Positions 34,316 to 42,878 of a stretch of 63,669 nt of DNA are shown one piece after another; within the stretch, counting starts at the first letter, position 1; each line of letters starts with the position of its first letter. The translations under genes and the position numbers were made by a program. The notes under the pieces are model-generated. The model was not told the origin of the DNA, did no database searches, and saw only the letters and a list, made by a program, of their open reading frames with translations. The DNA comes from an uncultured Clostridium sp. (GTDB lineage: Bacteria; Bacillota; Clostridia; TANB77; CAG-508): NCBI GenBank assembly GCA_945877035.1, contig CAMCQH010000007.1, positions 1 through 63,669 of the forward strand, given 5' to 3'.

Positions 34316-35173
34316 ATGATAGATTTTACAAATGCGATAGAAGAATTTAACAATTATAAAGGTTCAGAGAAAAAGAAAACTTTAATATATAACAACAAAA
34401 AATATTTAGTTAAGTTTCCAGATCCAGTTAGAGAAAAAAATAAAAATATATCATATATAAATAATGCTTTTTCCGAATATATTGGAAGCAATGTGTTTAA
34501 AATAGTAGGTTTTAAAACACAAAATACAGTTTTAGGAAAGTATGAATATAATGGAAAAGAAAAAATAGTATGTGCCTGTGAGGATTTTACAGATAATGAA
34601 AATGTATTATATGAATTTGAAAACTTAGCCTTAAGTACAAATCCTGATAAAAAAATAGAAACAGAATTAAATGACATAATGGAAGTTATAGAAGAAAGTA
34701 AAATGATAAACAATAAAGAAACAAGAGAAAAGTTTTGGGACATGTTTATTATTGATAGCTTAATAGGAAATACTGACAGACATAATGGCAATTGGGGATT
34801 TTTATTAAATAAAGATACAAGAAAAGCTGAATTCTCTCCAATTTATGACTGTGGTTCATGTCTAAATCCAATGCTTGAAGATGAAGAAATTGAAAAAATT
34901 AGTGAAACAGAATTAAAAAATTTAGCAATAAATTGTTATTCTTGTTTAAAAGAAAATGGTAAGAAAATTAATTATATGACATACATAAAACAAATGAAAA
35001 ATGAAGAATGCAATAATGCTATAAAGAGATTATTTACAAATATTAATATTGATGAAATAAGAAAGTTCATTAATAATATAGAATGCATGTCAGATATAAG
35101 AAAAGAGTTTTATAAGAAAATTATAGAGCAAAGATATGAGATTATAAAAGGGGTATATGAAAATATAAAATAG
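34316..35173 (+). CDS. HipA/CtkA-like protein kinase
   Basis: The 285-aa protein has the HipA-type catalytic loop DSLIGNTDRHNGNWGFL (about residues 143-159) and a following metal-binding YDCGSCL in place of DFG. An N-terminal lobe with KKYLVKFPDPVREK contains the probable ATP-binding lysine. It lacks the HipA N-terminal dimerisation domain and resembles the stand-alone CtkA kinases. No HipB antitoxin gene is adjacent. A GGAGG site precedes ATG 34316. Its targets are unknown. Confidence 0.75.
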   Translation: MIDFTNAIEEFNNYKGSEKKKTLIYNNKKYLVKFPDPVREKNKNISYINNAFSEYIGSNVFKIVGFKTQNTVLGKYEYNGKEKIVCACEDFTDNENVLYEFENLALSTNPDKKIETELNDIMEVIEESKMINNKETREKFWDMFIIDSLIGNTDRHNGNWGFLLNKDTRKAEFSPIYDCGSCLNPMLEDEEIEKISETELKNLAINCYSCLKENGKKINYMTYIKQMKNEECNNAIKRLFTNINIDEIRKFINNIECMSDIRKEFYKKIIEQRYEIIKGVYENIK

Positions 35174-35219
35174 CTTATTAAAAATCAAAGTAAAAAATAT
35201 ATTAATGTAAATTATAAGG

Positions 35220-35257
35220 AATAATCAAGTAGTTTAAACACTATTTGATTATTTTTT
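35220..35257 (+). terminator. Rho-independent terminator
   Basis: AATAATCAAGTAGT pairs with ACTATTTGATTATT (one G-U) around a 6-base loop and is followed by TTTTTT. Confidence 0.8.
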
Positions 35258-35366
35258 GTGGAAAAATTTTAAATTTTATCTGATTTTTGTACATTTCTAA
35301 ATAACATAAAGGTAGAGGAATAATTTTAAAGATAGCTCATAAAATTGAACAAATGGAGGTATAAAT

Positions 35367-36188
35367 ATGACTATCAATTTAAGAAAAAATGCATCTAAAA
35401 TAATAAAAATATTTATATTGTTATTGATAATATTTTCAATAACATTAATCAATGCAAATAACAAAGGAGAAGAGACAATTTTAACAAGTGCACAAGGATT
35501 AAGCAACAAAAAAATAGGATGGGGAATAAAAAGAAATGATAATCATGAGCAACCAGATTTAGGAAAAGCAAATAAAGAAATATTAGAAAAAAATAATGGA
35601 ATAGCCATGGGAAATAATACAGACAAATATATTTATCTAACATTTGATGAGGGCTATGAAGCAGGACATACACCACAAATATTGAATACTCTAAAAGAAA
35701 ACAATGTAACAGCTACTTTTTTTATAACAGCACATTATTTAAATACACAGGCAGACCTAGTAAAACAAATGATAGATGAAGGACATATTGTAGGTAATCA
35801 TACTGTTAATCACAAAAGTATGCCAAGTTTAACGGAGGCACAAATAAATTCAGAAGTAATGGATTTGCACAATGCAATGTATGAAAAATTCCAATATGAA
35901 ATGAAATACATAAGACCACCAATGGGAGAATTCAGCGAAAAGAGCATAAATGTAACAAACTCTCTAGGATATAAAACAGTAATGTGGTCATTTGCCTATG
36001 AAGACTGGAACGAAGACAAACAACCAGATGAAACAGCTGCAAAAAAGAAAATTTTAGATAATATTCATAATGGAGAAATCATGCTTTTACATGGAAATTC
36101 AAAAACAAATACTAACATTTTAGGAGATATTATTAAAGAAATAAAAAATATGGGATATGAATTTAAATCTTTAGATGAATTTAAATAA
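35367..36188 (+). CDS. pdaA: PdaA-type polysaccharide deacetylase (spore cortex delta-lactam pathway)
   Basis: The 273-aa protein has an N-terminal signal/anchor helix, the PdaA-specific GWGIKRNDNHEQPD segment before the domain, and a NodB domain with YLTFDEGYEAG (TFDxG motif), VGNHTVNHKSM (H-x3-H), RPPMGEF and LLHGNS. PdaA removes the acetyl group of N-acetylmuramic acid as the first step to muramic-delta-lactam in spore cortex. The position just upstream of yqfC-yqfD supports a sporulation role. GGAGG precedes the ATG. Confidence 0.85.
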   Translation: MTINLRKNASKIIKIFILLLIIFSITLINANNKGEETILTSAQGLSNKKIGWGIKRNDNHEQPDLGKANKEILEKNNGIAMGNNTDKYIYLTFDEGYEAGHTPQILNTLKENNVTATFFITAHYLNTQADLVKQMIDEGHIVGNHTVNHKSMPSLTEAQINSEVMDLHNAMYEKFQYEMKYIRPPMGEFSEKSINVTNSLGYKTVMWSFAYEDWNEDKQPDETAAKKKILDNIHNGEIMLLHGNSKTNTNILGDIIKEIKNMGYEFKSLDEFK

Positions 36189-36218
36189 TATCAAATTAAA
36201 TACGAAGGGATGAAATTT

Positions 36219-36503
36219 ATGAAGAAAAAAAGAAATACTTTTTCTAAAATAGACAGACTTTTAGAGATGCCACAAGAAGTCTATACAGATGTACCTAAAT
36301 TAACCATAACAGGATTTAATGAAATGATAATAGAAAACTTTAAAGGCATTTTAGAATATGAAGACTATTATATAAGAATAAATACATCACTTGGAATTGT
36401 AAATATAAATGGATATGAACTAAAGTTAGAAAATATGACAAATGATGATATAAAAGTAACAGGAAAAATTGAAAGTATAGATATTGAAAGAAATTTTGAC
36501 TAA
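36219..36503 (+). CDS. yqfC: Sporulation protein YqfC
   Basis: The protein (94 aa from ATG 36219) has the YqfC pattern: RLLEMPQEVYTDVPKLTITG followed by the beta-rich I-E-N-F-K-G-I-L-E-Y segment and YIRINTSLGIVNINGYEL. I chose 36219 rather than 36210, because GAAGGG at 36204-36209 would abut the first ATG. It pairs with yqfD downstream, as in other spore formers, where the two genes are transcribed in the mother cell. Its biochemical role is unknown. Confidence 0.88.
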   Translation: MKKKRNTFSKIDRLLEMPQEVYTDVPKLTITGFNEMIIENFKGILEYEDYYIRINTSLGIVNINGYELKLENMTNDDIKVTGKIESIDIERNFD

Positions 36504-36521
36504 AAACTGAAGGGGAGAAAT

Positions 36522-37706
36522 ATGTTAATTAAAATTCTATTTAATTATATAATTGGATATATAAGAATATCAATAGAAGGATATTACATAGAAAGATTTA
36601 TAAATATATGTAGAAATAATAAAATAGCAATTTGGAAATTAAAAAGAGACAAAAATGTCAAACTAGAATTAAATGTAGGAATAAGGGACTTAAGAAAAAT
36701 TGCAAAGATAGCCAAAAAAACACAATGCAAAATGAAAATATTAAGAAAAAGAGGACTTCCATTTTTATTTAATAAATATAGGAAAAGAAAAATATTTTTT
36801 GCATTTCTTTTGCTAATTATTATATTATTGGCAATAACATCAAACTTTGTATGGAATATAGAAGTAATAACAGAAGACAACGAACCAATAGACAACATAT
36901 ACCAAGATGTAGCTAATAGTGGATTATCAATTGGAAAATTAAAATCTCAAATAAATACAAAAGAAATAATAAATAAAGTAAGATTAGATAGAGATGATAT
37001 TGCATGGATGGGGATAGAACTAAAAGGAACAAATGCAATAGTAAAAGTAGTTAAAGCAACAGCAAAACCAGAGATAGTAGATGAAAGTGATTACTGTAGT
37101 ATAGTTTCAGACAAACAAGGAATTATCACAAAAATAAATGCTCAAAATGGAACAATAGCAGCAAAAGTAGGAGATACAGTAAACATAGGAACACCATTAA
37201 TAAACGGATGGATGGAAGGAAAATATACAGGAATAAGATATGTGCATGCTAAAGGAGAAATTGAAGCAAAAGTATGGCATACAAAAAGGAAAATAATTCC
37301 ATATAACACTACGGAAAGAAAGGAAACAGGCAATATAGAAGAAAAATATAAAATAAAAATAAATAATTTTGAAATAAATTTGTCAAAAAGGCTTTCAAAA
37401 TTTAAAATTTATGATACAATAGAAACAGAAAAAAAATTTAAAATATTTTCAGATTTTTATTTACCAATTTCCCTAGTAAAAATAACCAATAAAGAAATAC
37501 AAGAAGAACAAAAAACATACACAATAGAAGAAGCAAAAAACATAGGGATACAAGAATTACAAGAAGAATTAGACAACGAAATAGAGGAGAAAGAAAAAAT
37601 AGTAAATAAAATCATCAATACATATGAAAAAGAGGATGGAATTGAAGTTTATATAACATACGAAGTACTTGAAAATATAGGGACTAATGAAAAAATAGTT
37701 TTTTAG
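36522..37706 (+). CDS. yqfD: Sporulation protein YqfD
   Basis: The 394-aa protein matches YqfD: a cytoplasmic N-terminal region with CRNNKIAIWKLKR, a transmembrane helix at about residues 88-110, and an extracytoplasmic part that contains YIRVVEA-like sequence (IVKVVKATAKPEIVD), IVSDKQGIITKINAQNGTIA and WMEGKYTGIRYVHAKGEIEAKVW. It follows yqfC by 18 bases. It is a mother-cell sporulation gene in Bacillus; mechanism not established. Confidence 0.9.
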   Translation: MLIKILFNYIIGYIRISIEGYYIERFINICRNNKIAIWKLKRDKNVKLELNVGIRDLRKIAKIAKKTQCKMKILRKRGLPFLFNKYRKRKIFFAFLLLIIILLAITSNFVWNIEVITEDNEPIDNIYQDVANSGLSIGKLKSQINTKEIINKVRLDRDDIAWMGIELKGTNAIVKVVKATAKPEIVDESDYCSIVSDKQGIITKINAQNGTIAAKVGDTVNIGTPLINGWMEGKYTGIRYVHAKGEIEAKVWHTKRKIIPYNTTERKETGNIEEKYKIKINNFEINLSKRLSKFKIYDTIETEKKFKIFSDFYLPISLVKITNKEIQEEQKTYTIEEAKNIGIQELQEELDNEIEEKEKIVNKIINTYEKEDGIEVYITYEVLENIGTNEKIVF

Positions 37707-37723
37707 AATAAGGAGAGATAAGT

Positions 37724-38944
37724 ATGGAAGAAAGAAGTTTAAGAATAACTGGAACAAGTACCACTTTTTTTAATAAAATAACAAGAACATTAACCAAAAT
37801 GTTAATACCAACACAAATAGGAATTAACGGAATGCTAATTACATTAAAAAGAAATAGCCTACTAAAAGCATACGAAAACTATATGAAAGACACAGAAGAC
37901 TATAACAAAAAAGAATTAGAAAAAAAATATGATGATGCATATACTGTCTATTTAGAAGCATTAGACAAATATGTAATGGACTCAATTTATAAAAAAGTAA
38001 AAAATAATACAGCAACAGAATTTGAAAAAGATGCATTATCTAGATATTACGAAGTAACAAGTCTAAAAGAAAAAGAATATATGGAATATAAATGTAGAAA
38101 ACAAAAATATTTGTTAGAATTAGATAAAGAAAGTATAGATACTTCAGCAAAAGAAAAAGTACAAGAAAAATACAACAAATTTTACATAGATAAGATGGAT
38201 TCACTTTATAAATCAATTTTAAGAAATTATTCAATCAAACTTGCAGATACAACTAATATATATGACTCATCAAAAGAATGGATATATACAAAAATATTCT
38301 ATACATTAGAAGAATACATTCAAAATATATTAACACTAAAAATGCAAATAGAACCAAAAGATGAATTTAAAGACATAGTGGATGACTACGACAAATTCGA
38401 AACTTATACTGTAGGAAAATTAGACACAAAAGATAATATAGAAAAAAATATGATATTACTAGGAATAAGCAGAACATTATTTACACATAGCATACCATTA
38501 ATAGTTGCAGAGCAATGTTATGAAAAACTATTAAAAGATGCAAGAATTTTAGTACAAGATACAAAAATGGCAGCAAAAAGAGAAAAAGCATATTCAATGT
38601 TAATCAATTTGATAGAAGATTACAATGTAAGACTATTATCAAAGAAAGTATATTGGGAAAATATGAAAGAAAGAGACAAGTATAAGAAATTTTGGGACAA
38701 GTATAAAGAAATATCAAAATTGAAAGATACAGATTTTGTAGAATATATAAAACAAAAAGAAGTATTATTTATAAAAAATGATATGAAAAAAATAGAGGAT
38801 GCAAAAATAGATTACTCAAAAATAATTACATATTATAAAAGAAAACTAGTAGATTATGGAGCAATAAGAGAATTAAAAAATGCATATAAATCAGTAGGAA
38901 AATATACTGGAACAATTAATAAAGAAAACAGGGTGGTAGCATAA
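37724..38944 (+). CDS. Uncharacterised 406-aa helical protein in the phoH position
   Basis: I do not recognise this protein. It is highly charged, mostly helical by composition (long Lys/Glu/Tyr-rich segments), and has no transmembrane helix, signal peptide or P-loop. In other Firmicutes yqfD is followed by phoH and ybeY; here this gene fills the place of phoH, between yqfD (17 bases) and ybeY (1-base overlap of stop and start), so it belongs to the same operon. The GGAGAG site and unbroken frame show that it is a real gene. Confidence 0.7.
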   Translation: MEERSLRITGTSTTFFNKITRTLTKMLIPTQIGINGMLITLKRNSLLKAYENYMKDTEDYNKKELEKKYDDAYTVYLEALDKYVMDSIYKKVKNNTATEFEKDALSRYYEVTSLKEKEYMEYKCRKQKYLLELDKESIDTSAKEKVQEKYNKFYIDKMDSLYKSILRNYSIKLADTTNIYDSSKEWIYTKIFYTLEEYIQNILTLKMQIEPKDEFKDIVDDYDKFETYTVGKLDTKDNIEKNMILLGISRTLFTHSIPLIVAEQCYEKLLKDARILVQDTKMAAKREKAYSMLINLIEDYNVRLLSKKVYWENMKERDKYKKFWDKYKEISKLKDTDFVEYIKQKEVLFIKNDMKKIEDAKIDYSKIITYYKRKLVDYGAIRELKNAYKSVGKYTGTINKENRVVA

Positions 38945-39414
38945 TGTATGAAATTACATACTTAAATTTAGAAGAAAATCAAACATATGAAAAAACAGTA
39001 GAAAAGGTACTACATAAATGCTTTGAGGAAGAAGATTTATTAGACTCAAAACTAATAATAACAATAACATTTACAACACCAGAAGACATAAGTAAAATCA
39101 ATAAAAAATACAGAAAAATAGATAAAGCAACAGATGTATTATCATTTCCAATGTTCGAAAAAGATGAATTAGATGAAAAAATAAAAAATAAAGATTTCTT
39201 ACATGAAGATGTTTTAGGAGATATAATAATATCTATTGAAAAAGTAAAAGAACAAGCAGAAGAATATGGACATAGCTTTGAAAGAGAATTAAGCTATATG
39301 TTAGTACATGGATTTTATCATTTAATGGGATATGACCATATTGAAGAAGAAGACAAAAAAGTAATGAGACCGAAGGAAGAAAAGATATTGAGTGAGTTAA
39401 AAATTGTTAGGTAG
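38944..39414 (+). CDS. ybeY: Endoribonuclease YbeY (rRNA maturation factor)
   Basis: The 156-aa protein has the zinc site HGFYHLMGYDH (H122, H126, H132) and the upstream ATDVLSFPM and EDVLGDIIIS motifs of the UPF0054 family. It takes part in 16S rRNA 3'-end maturation and ribosome quality control. Its start overlaps the stop of the unknown 406-aa gene, as expected for an operon. era, often the next gene, is absent. Confidence 0.93.
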   Translation: MYEITYLNLEENQTYEKTVEKVLHKCFEEEDLLDSKLIITITFTTPEDISKINKKYRKIDKATDVLSFPMFEKDELDEKIKNKDFLHEDVLGDIIISIEKVKEQAEEYGHSFERELSYMLVHGFYHLMGYDHIEEEDKKVMRPKEEKILSELKIVR

Positions 39415-39417
39415 AGG

Positions 39418-39492
39418 ATAGATGTTAGAGGTTAGAAGTTAGAGGTTAGAAGTTAGAATTCCAACCTCTAAACTCTAAACTCTAACCTCCAA
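39418..39492. repeat. Heptad-like GAGGTTAGAAGTTAGA tandem repeat with inverted copy
   Basis: Units of TTAGAGGTTAGAAG repeat two to three times (39425-39457) and then appear in inverted form (CAACCTCTAAACTCTAAACT..., 39463-39492), so the region folds into a hairpin after ybeY. Closely related units occur at 55106-55150. Confidence 0.65.
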
Positions 39493-39509
39493 CAAGAAAG
39501 GATAAAAAA

Positions 39510-40598
39510 ATGGAAAATAAGAAAATAAAAATTTTAATAATAGTATTAATCATCATAATACTAGCAGCTGGTGGGCTTATGGCATATAAAATAATAAAAG
39601 ACAAACAAAATAATGCAAGTACAGAAGTATCTGAAAATGGAGAAGATGAAATATTAACAGCAGGAGTAGAAGAGAAAAGCATCCAAATATTTAATGGGAA
39701 AGATAGACCAATTGCTGTAATGATTGATAACCATAATCAAGCATGGCCACAAGCTGGACTAAATCAAGCATATTTAGTATATGAAATAATAGTTGAAGGT
39801 GGAGAAACACGTTTAATGGCATTATTCAAAGGAGTTAATGTTGATAAAATAGGACCAGTAAGAAGTTCAAGACATTATTTCTTAGACTATGCTATGGAAA
39901 ATGATGCAATATATGCACATTATGGTTGGAGTCCACAAGCAGAAAGTGATATAAAGAAATTTAGTATAAATAATCTAAACGGAATAACAGAAAGTGAAAC
40001 AACATTCTGGAGAGTAAAAGATAAATCAGCACCACACAATGCAGTAACAAGTACAGATGCAATATTAAAAGCTGCAAAAGCTAAAAAATATAAAACAACA
40101 TCAACAAAAGAAAGTATACTTAACTATGTAACAGATGATGTAGAATTAGAAGATGGACAAGGAGCAACAAGTGTAACAATACCACATTCAACACTTCAAA
40201 AAGTTAGATATGAATATGATGAAGAAAATCAAGTATATAAAAGATATGCAAGAAATAAAGCTCAAACTGACTGGGATACAGGAAACAGTGTTACAACTAA
40301 AAATATAATAATAACATTCTGTGATAATTATGAATTAGATGACGTAGAAAATAAAGGAAGACAAGGATTAAAAAACATTGGAACATTTGATGGATATTAT
40401 ATAACAAATGGAAAAGCTATTAAAATAAAATGTATAAAAGAAGAAAGAAATAAACAAACAAGATATGAAGACTTAAAAGGAAATGAAATTGAAGTAAATG
40501 ATGGAAATACATGGATTAATATTTGTCCAAAAGATGCTGATGTCAAAATTGAAGGTCCTGTAACAACAGAAAATACAGATACAACAAATAATATATAA
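39510..40598 (+). CDS. yerB: DUF3048 (YerB-like) membrane-anchored protein
   Basis: The 362-aa protein has an N-terminal membrane helix (about residues 6-26) and an extracytoplasmic DUF3048 region: RPIAVMIDNHNQAWPQAGLNQA, VYEIIVEGGETRLMALF and GPVRSSRHYFLDYAMENDAIYAHYG. B. subtilis YerB is a lipoprotein of this family with unknown function; here there is no lipobox cysteine. AGAAAGG precedes the start. It is separated from the ylbF-like gene by a GGGAC palindrome. Confidence 0.82.
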   Translation: MENKKIKILIIVLIIIILAAGGLMAYKIIKDKQNNASTEVSENGEDEILTAGVEEKSIQIFNGKDRPIAVMIDNHNQAWPQAGLNQAYLVYEIIVEGGETRLMALFKGVNVDKIGPVRSSRHYFLDYAMENDAIYAHYGWSPQAESDIKKFSINNLNGITESETTFWRVKDKSAPHNAVTSTDAILKAAKAKKYKTTSTKESILNYVTDDVELEDGQGATSVTIPHSTLQKVRYEYDEENQVYKRYARNKAQTDWDTGNSVTTKNIIITFCDNYELDDVENKGRQGLKNIGTFDGYYITNGKAIKIKCIKEERNKQTRYEDLKGNEIEVNDGNTWINICPKDADVKIEGPVTTENTDTTNNI

Positions 40599-40637
40599 AA
40601 AATGTCCCAAAGGGGACTGTCCCCGATGGGACATTTT
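40599..40637. repeat. GGGGACTGTCCCC palindrome nested in AAAATGTCCC arms
   Basis: AAAATGTCCCA (40599-40609) pairs with TGGGACATTTT (40627-40637), and the interior GGGGAC-T-GTCCCC (40612-40624) is itself palindromic. It belongs to the GGGAC group of spacers. Confidence 0.65.
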
Positions 40638-40661
40638 GTAAAAAGAAAGAGAGAATTAAGA

Positions 40662-40997
40662 ATGAATATATATGATACAGCTAATAGATTAGCACAAGAA
40701 ATAAAACAATCAGAAGAATATATAAATTATAAAATGGCAAAAGAAACTTTGAATTTAAAACCAGAATTAAAAAAGAAAATAGAAGAATTTGAAGCAGCTA
40801 GATATGATGCACAAATTACAGTAATGCAAACTGGTAAAAATGATGAAGAAAAAACTAAAAAAATGCAACAACTTTATATAGAGCTATTTGAAGATGCAGA
40901 TGCCGCAAAGTTTTTTGATGCTGAAACAAAGTTTAATATAGTTTTAGCTGATGTTAATAAAATAATTGGCGATGCAGTAATGGATGTAATTAAATAA
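40662..40997 (+). CDS. YlbF/YmcA-family protein
   Basis: The protein (111 aa from ATG 40662) is the helical YlbF family: SEEYINYKMAKETLNLKPELKKKIEEF and the KKMQQLYIELFEDADAAKFFDAETKFN region. In Bacillus, YlbF, YmcA and YaaT form the Y-complex that influences RNase Y, competence and sporulation. An upstream in-frame ATG at 40602 would place 20 residues inside the palindrome; AAAGAGAG before 40662 supports the later start. Confidence 0.82.
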   Translation: MNIYDTANRLAQEIKQSEEYINYKMAKETLNLKPELKKKIEEFEAARYDAQITVMQTGKNDEEKTKKMQQLYIELFEDADAAKFFDAETKFNIVLADVNKIIGDAVMDVIK

Positions 40998-41048
40998 ATT
41001 GGATTAAGTTTATAATAACATTATTAGTAAAAATATAAGGAGTAGATT

Positions 41049-41738
41049 ATGGAATTTATAGTTTTATTAATAATTGTAATAATAATATATTTTATATTAA
41101 GATTTATATTTGATTTTAATATGAAAAAAATAAAAGAAATTGGAGAGGATAAAGAGTTAGATAAATTAACTCAAAAATATCCTGAAAATATAGAAATTTG
41201 CAAAGCTTATTTAAAAAAATTAAATAATGAAAATGTAAAAATTGAAGAAGATAAAAATTCTAATGTAACTTTATATTTAGTAATGAGTAATAAAATTTTT
41301 ATTGCAAACTTAAAAGATAGTTATACAAGAATACAAACAATAGCACATGAATGCTTACATTCAATACAAAGTAAGAAATTGTTATGGTTTAATTTTGTAT
41401 TTTCTAATATTTATTTAGTATATTTCTTTATAATTTGTATATTAGCAATTTTCAAAATATTGCCATATAAAATGCTATTTTTATCTATATTGATAATATT
41501 TGGATTTGTTTTTTACGCAGTAAGAACTTATCTTGAAAATGATGCTATGATTAAAGCTAGATTTTTAGCTAAAGAATACATGCAAGAAAAAGGAATTTCC
41601 ACACAAGAAGAAATAGATAGAATTGTTAATAAATATGATAAGCTAAATGATATAGGAATAAAATGTACAAATTTTCAACTTTTGAGTAATGTATTCTTGA
41701 AAACTGTAATATTACTTGCAATTTTTGCTATTAGATAA
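41049..41738 (+). CDS. Membrane zinc metallopeptidase-like protein
   Basis: The 229-aa protein has an N-terminal membrane helix, the zinc-binding HECLH motif (H100, E101, H104), two adjacent helices (about 115-160) and a downstream acidic YLENDAMIKA (about 160-170) that could supply the third ligand. The layout resembles the YugP-type zinc peptidases (helix, HExxH, paired helices), though shorter. The family assignment is tentative; the metal site is clear. AAGGAG precedes the ATG. Confidence 0.65.
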   Translation: MEFIVLLIIVIIIYFILRFIFDFNMKKIKEIGEDKELDKLTQKYPENIEICKAYLKKLNNENVKIEEDKNSNVTLYLVMSNKIFIANLKDSYTRIQTIAHECLHSIQSKKLLWFNFVFSNIYLVYFFIICILAIFKILPYKMLFLSILIIFGFVFYAVRTYLENDAMIKARFLAKEYMQEKGISTQEEIDRIVNKYDKLNDIGIKCTNFQLLSNVFLKTVILLAIFAIR

Positions 41739-41901
41739 ATCAAAATATAAATAAAATTTAAAAAAATACTTGATTTTTTTTGAAACTGATGCTAGTATTA
41801 TTATAATAAAGCTTTATTAAAAAAGAAAATAAAATATTTCAAGAAGCGTAGCTACTTGAAATAACATTATAAATTGCAAACGACAGTATGCGCTTTATAA
41901 T

Positions 41902-41947
41902 GTGCCTGAATAATAATCGGGTGCCTGAATAATAATCGGGTGCCTGA
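41902..41947. repeat. 19-bp direct repeat upstream of the DGR
   Basis: GTGCCTGAATAATAATCGG occurs at 41902-41920 and 41921-41939, with a third partial copy (GTGCCTGA) at 41940 running into TTTTTTT. Two further small hairpins precede it (ATTTCAAG/CTTGAAAT at about 41835-41862 and CATTATAAA/TTTATAATG at about 41865-41902). It lies 34-79 bases before the first DGR-associated gene. Confidence 0.7.
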
Positions 41948-41980
41948 TTTTTTTATATTAAAAAAGGAAAGAGGTGTAAA

Positions 41981-42481
41981 ATGAGTTTTTATGAATTCGC
42001 GGAAGAATTAAAAAAAGAAAATCCTAATAAAATAGTTTTTATAAAAACAGGAGCATTTTTTAATTGTATAGGAAAAGATTCAATAATAGCAGAAAAAATA
42101 CTAGGACTAAAAAGAACCTGTTTTTCAAAAGGAATATGCAAATGTGGAATGCCAGTTCAATACTGGAGAGAACATATAGAAAATGTTAAAAAAGTAGCTC
42201 AAGAAAAAAATATAGGAATTATTATATATGATGAAATGAACAATGGAAGATACAAATATAATAACAAAGAATATGATATTTTATTGAATGTAGAAGGCAA
42301 TTATGAACAACCAAGCCAAATAAATTGTAAAGACTGTGCTAAATATATATATTATAAAGAAGAAAAAGACACAAATTATTATAGTATAAAAAGAGAAGAG
42401 TTTGAAGATTTATCTAATAGTATAAAGAAAATTTTAGAAGATATAGAAAAAATATTTGAAATTTTAAAAGACAATAAATAA
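41981..42481 (+). CDS. DGR accessory MutS-domain-I-like protein (MSL), copy 1
   Basis: The first 90 residues of this 166-aa protein match the N-terminal mismatch-recognition domain of MutS: NPNKIVFIKTGAFFNCIGKD corresponds to the LLFRVGDFYELFGEDA region, followed by AEKILGLKRT, a C-K-C-G-M-P-V turn in place of AGVP, and an I-I-I-Y-D-E-M strand. The Phe-x-Glu pair that probes mismatches is not kept (FFN). The C-terminal half is helical. MutS-like (MSL) accessory genes are known beside some diversity-generating retroelements. A paralogue lies at 44033, on the other side of the target gene. AGGAAAGAGG gives the ribosome site. Confidence 0.65.
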   Translation: MSFYEFAEELKKENPNKIVFIKTGAFFNCIGKDSIIAEKILGLKRTCFSKGICKCGMPVQYWREHIENVKKVAQEKNIGIIIYDEMNNGRYKYNNKEYDILLNVEGNYEQPSQINCKDCAKYIYYKEEKDTNYYSIKREEFEDLSNSIKKILEDIEKIFEILKDNK

Positions 42482-42486
42482 AAATA

Positions 42487-42723
42487 TTAGTTATCATCTA
42501 AATTATCAAATATTTTAGAATTATAAAAATCTTTTAAACTAATACCAAAACCAATGCATAAATAGTAAATAGTTTGAGTAGTTGGAGTGTTACATCTAGA
42601 TTTTATTATACTTCTTATAGTTGAAGGATTAATACCAGATTTTATTGCTAATTGATTAATATTCATATTTTTTTCAGTGCATAAATTAATAATTCTTTTG
42701 CGTATAGCAGTAGATAAATCCAT
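42487..42723 (-). CDS. Small XRE-family regulator divergent from the DGR target (copy 2)
   Basis: The 78-aa protein is a single helix-turn-helix domain (NMNINQLAIKSGINPSTIRSI) ending in ISLKDFYNSKIFDNLDDN. It is a clear paralogue of the 79-aa regulator at 14514-14753. It is transcribed away from the DGR target gene, and the spacer contains an inverted repeat (42780-42797) just upstream of the target promoter. It probably represses or activates target expression; this is inferred from arrangement. GGAGG precedes the start. Confidence 0.82.
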   Translation of the reverse strand: MDLSTAIRKRIINLCTEKNMNINQLAIKSGINPSTIRSIIKSRCNTPTTQTIYYLCIGFGISLKDFYNSKIFDNLDDN

Positions 42724-42779
42724 TTGTAGACCTCCTTTTATAAATTTTATAAAATTGTATCAAAAAATAAAAAACAATA

Positions 42780-42797
42780 TGCGTTAAAAATAACGCA
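42780..42797. promoter_or_regulatory. Inverted repeat, candidate operator for the XRE regulator
   Basis: TGCGTTA and TAACGCA flank AAAA. The element ends 8 bases before the -35 box of the DGR target. The copy-1 locus has a different palindrome (AACTGTTAACAGTT) in the equivalent place. Confidence 0.55.
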
Positions 42798-42805
42798 AAA
42801 GGGTA

Positions 42806-42834
42806 TTGACAAAAATAATTTTAAAAAGTATAAT
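42806..42834 (+). promoter_or_regulatory. Consensus promoter of the DGR target gene
   Basis: TTGACA (42806-42811), a 17-base spacer and TATAAT (42829-42834) are all at consensus. An AAAGGAG site and ATG 42879 follow. Confidence 0.85.
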
Positions 42835-42878
42835 AAATTTGTAAAAAATCATAAGAAAAAAGAAAGGAGAAAAAACAA

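Noticed and set aside
41902-41947. Direct repeats that might be a CRISPR array
   Set aside because: Only two full 19-bp copies and one partial copy lie directly head to tail without spacers, and no cas genes are present.
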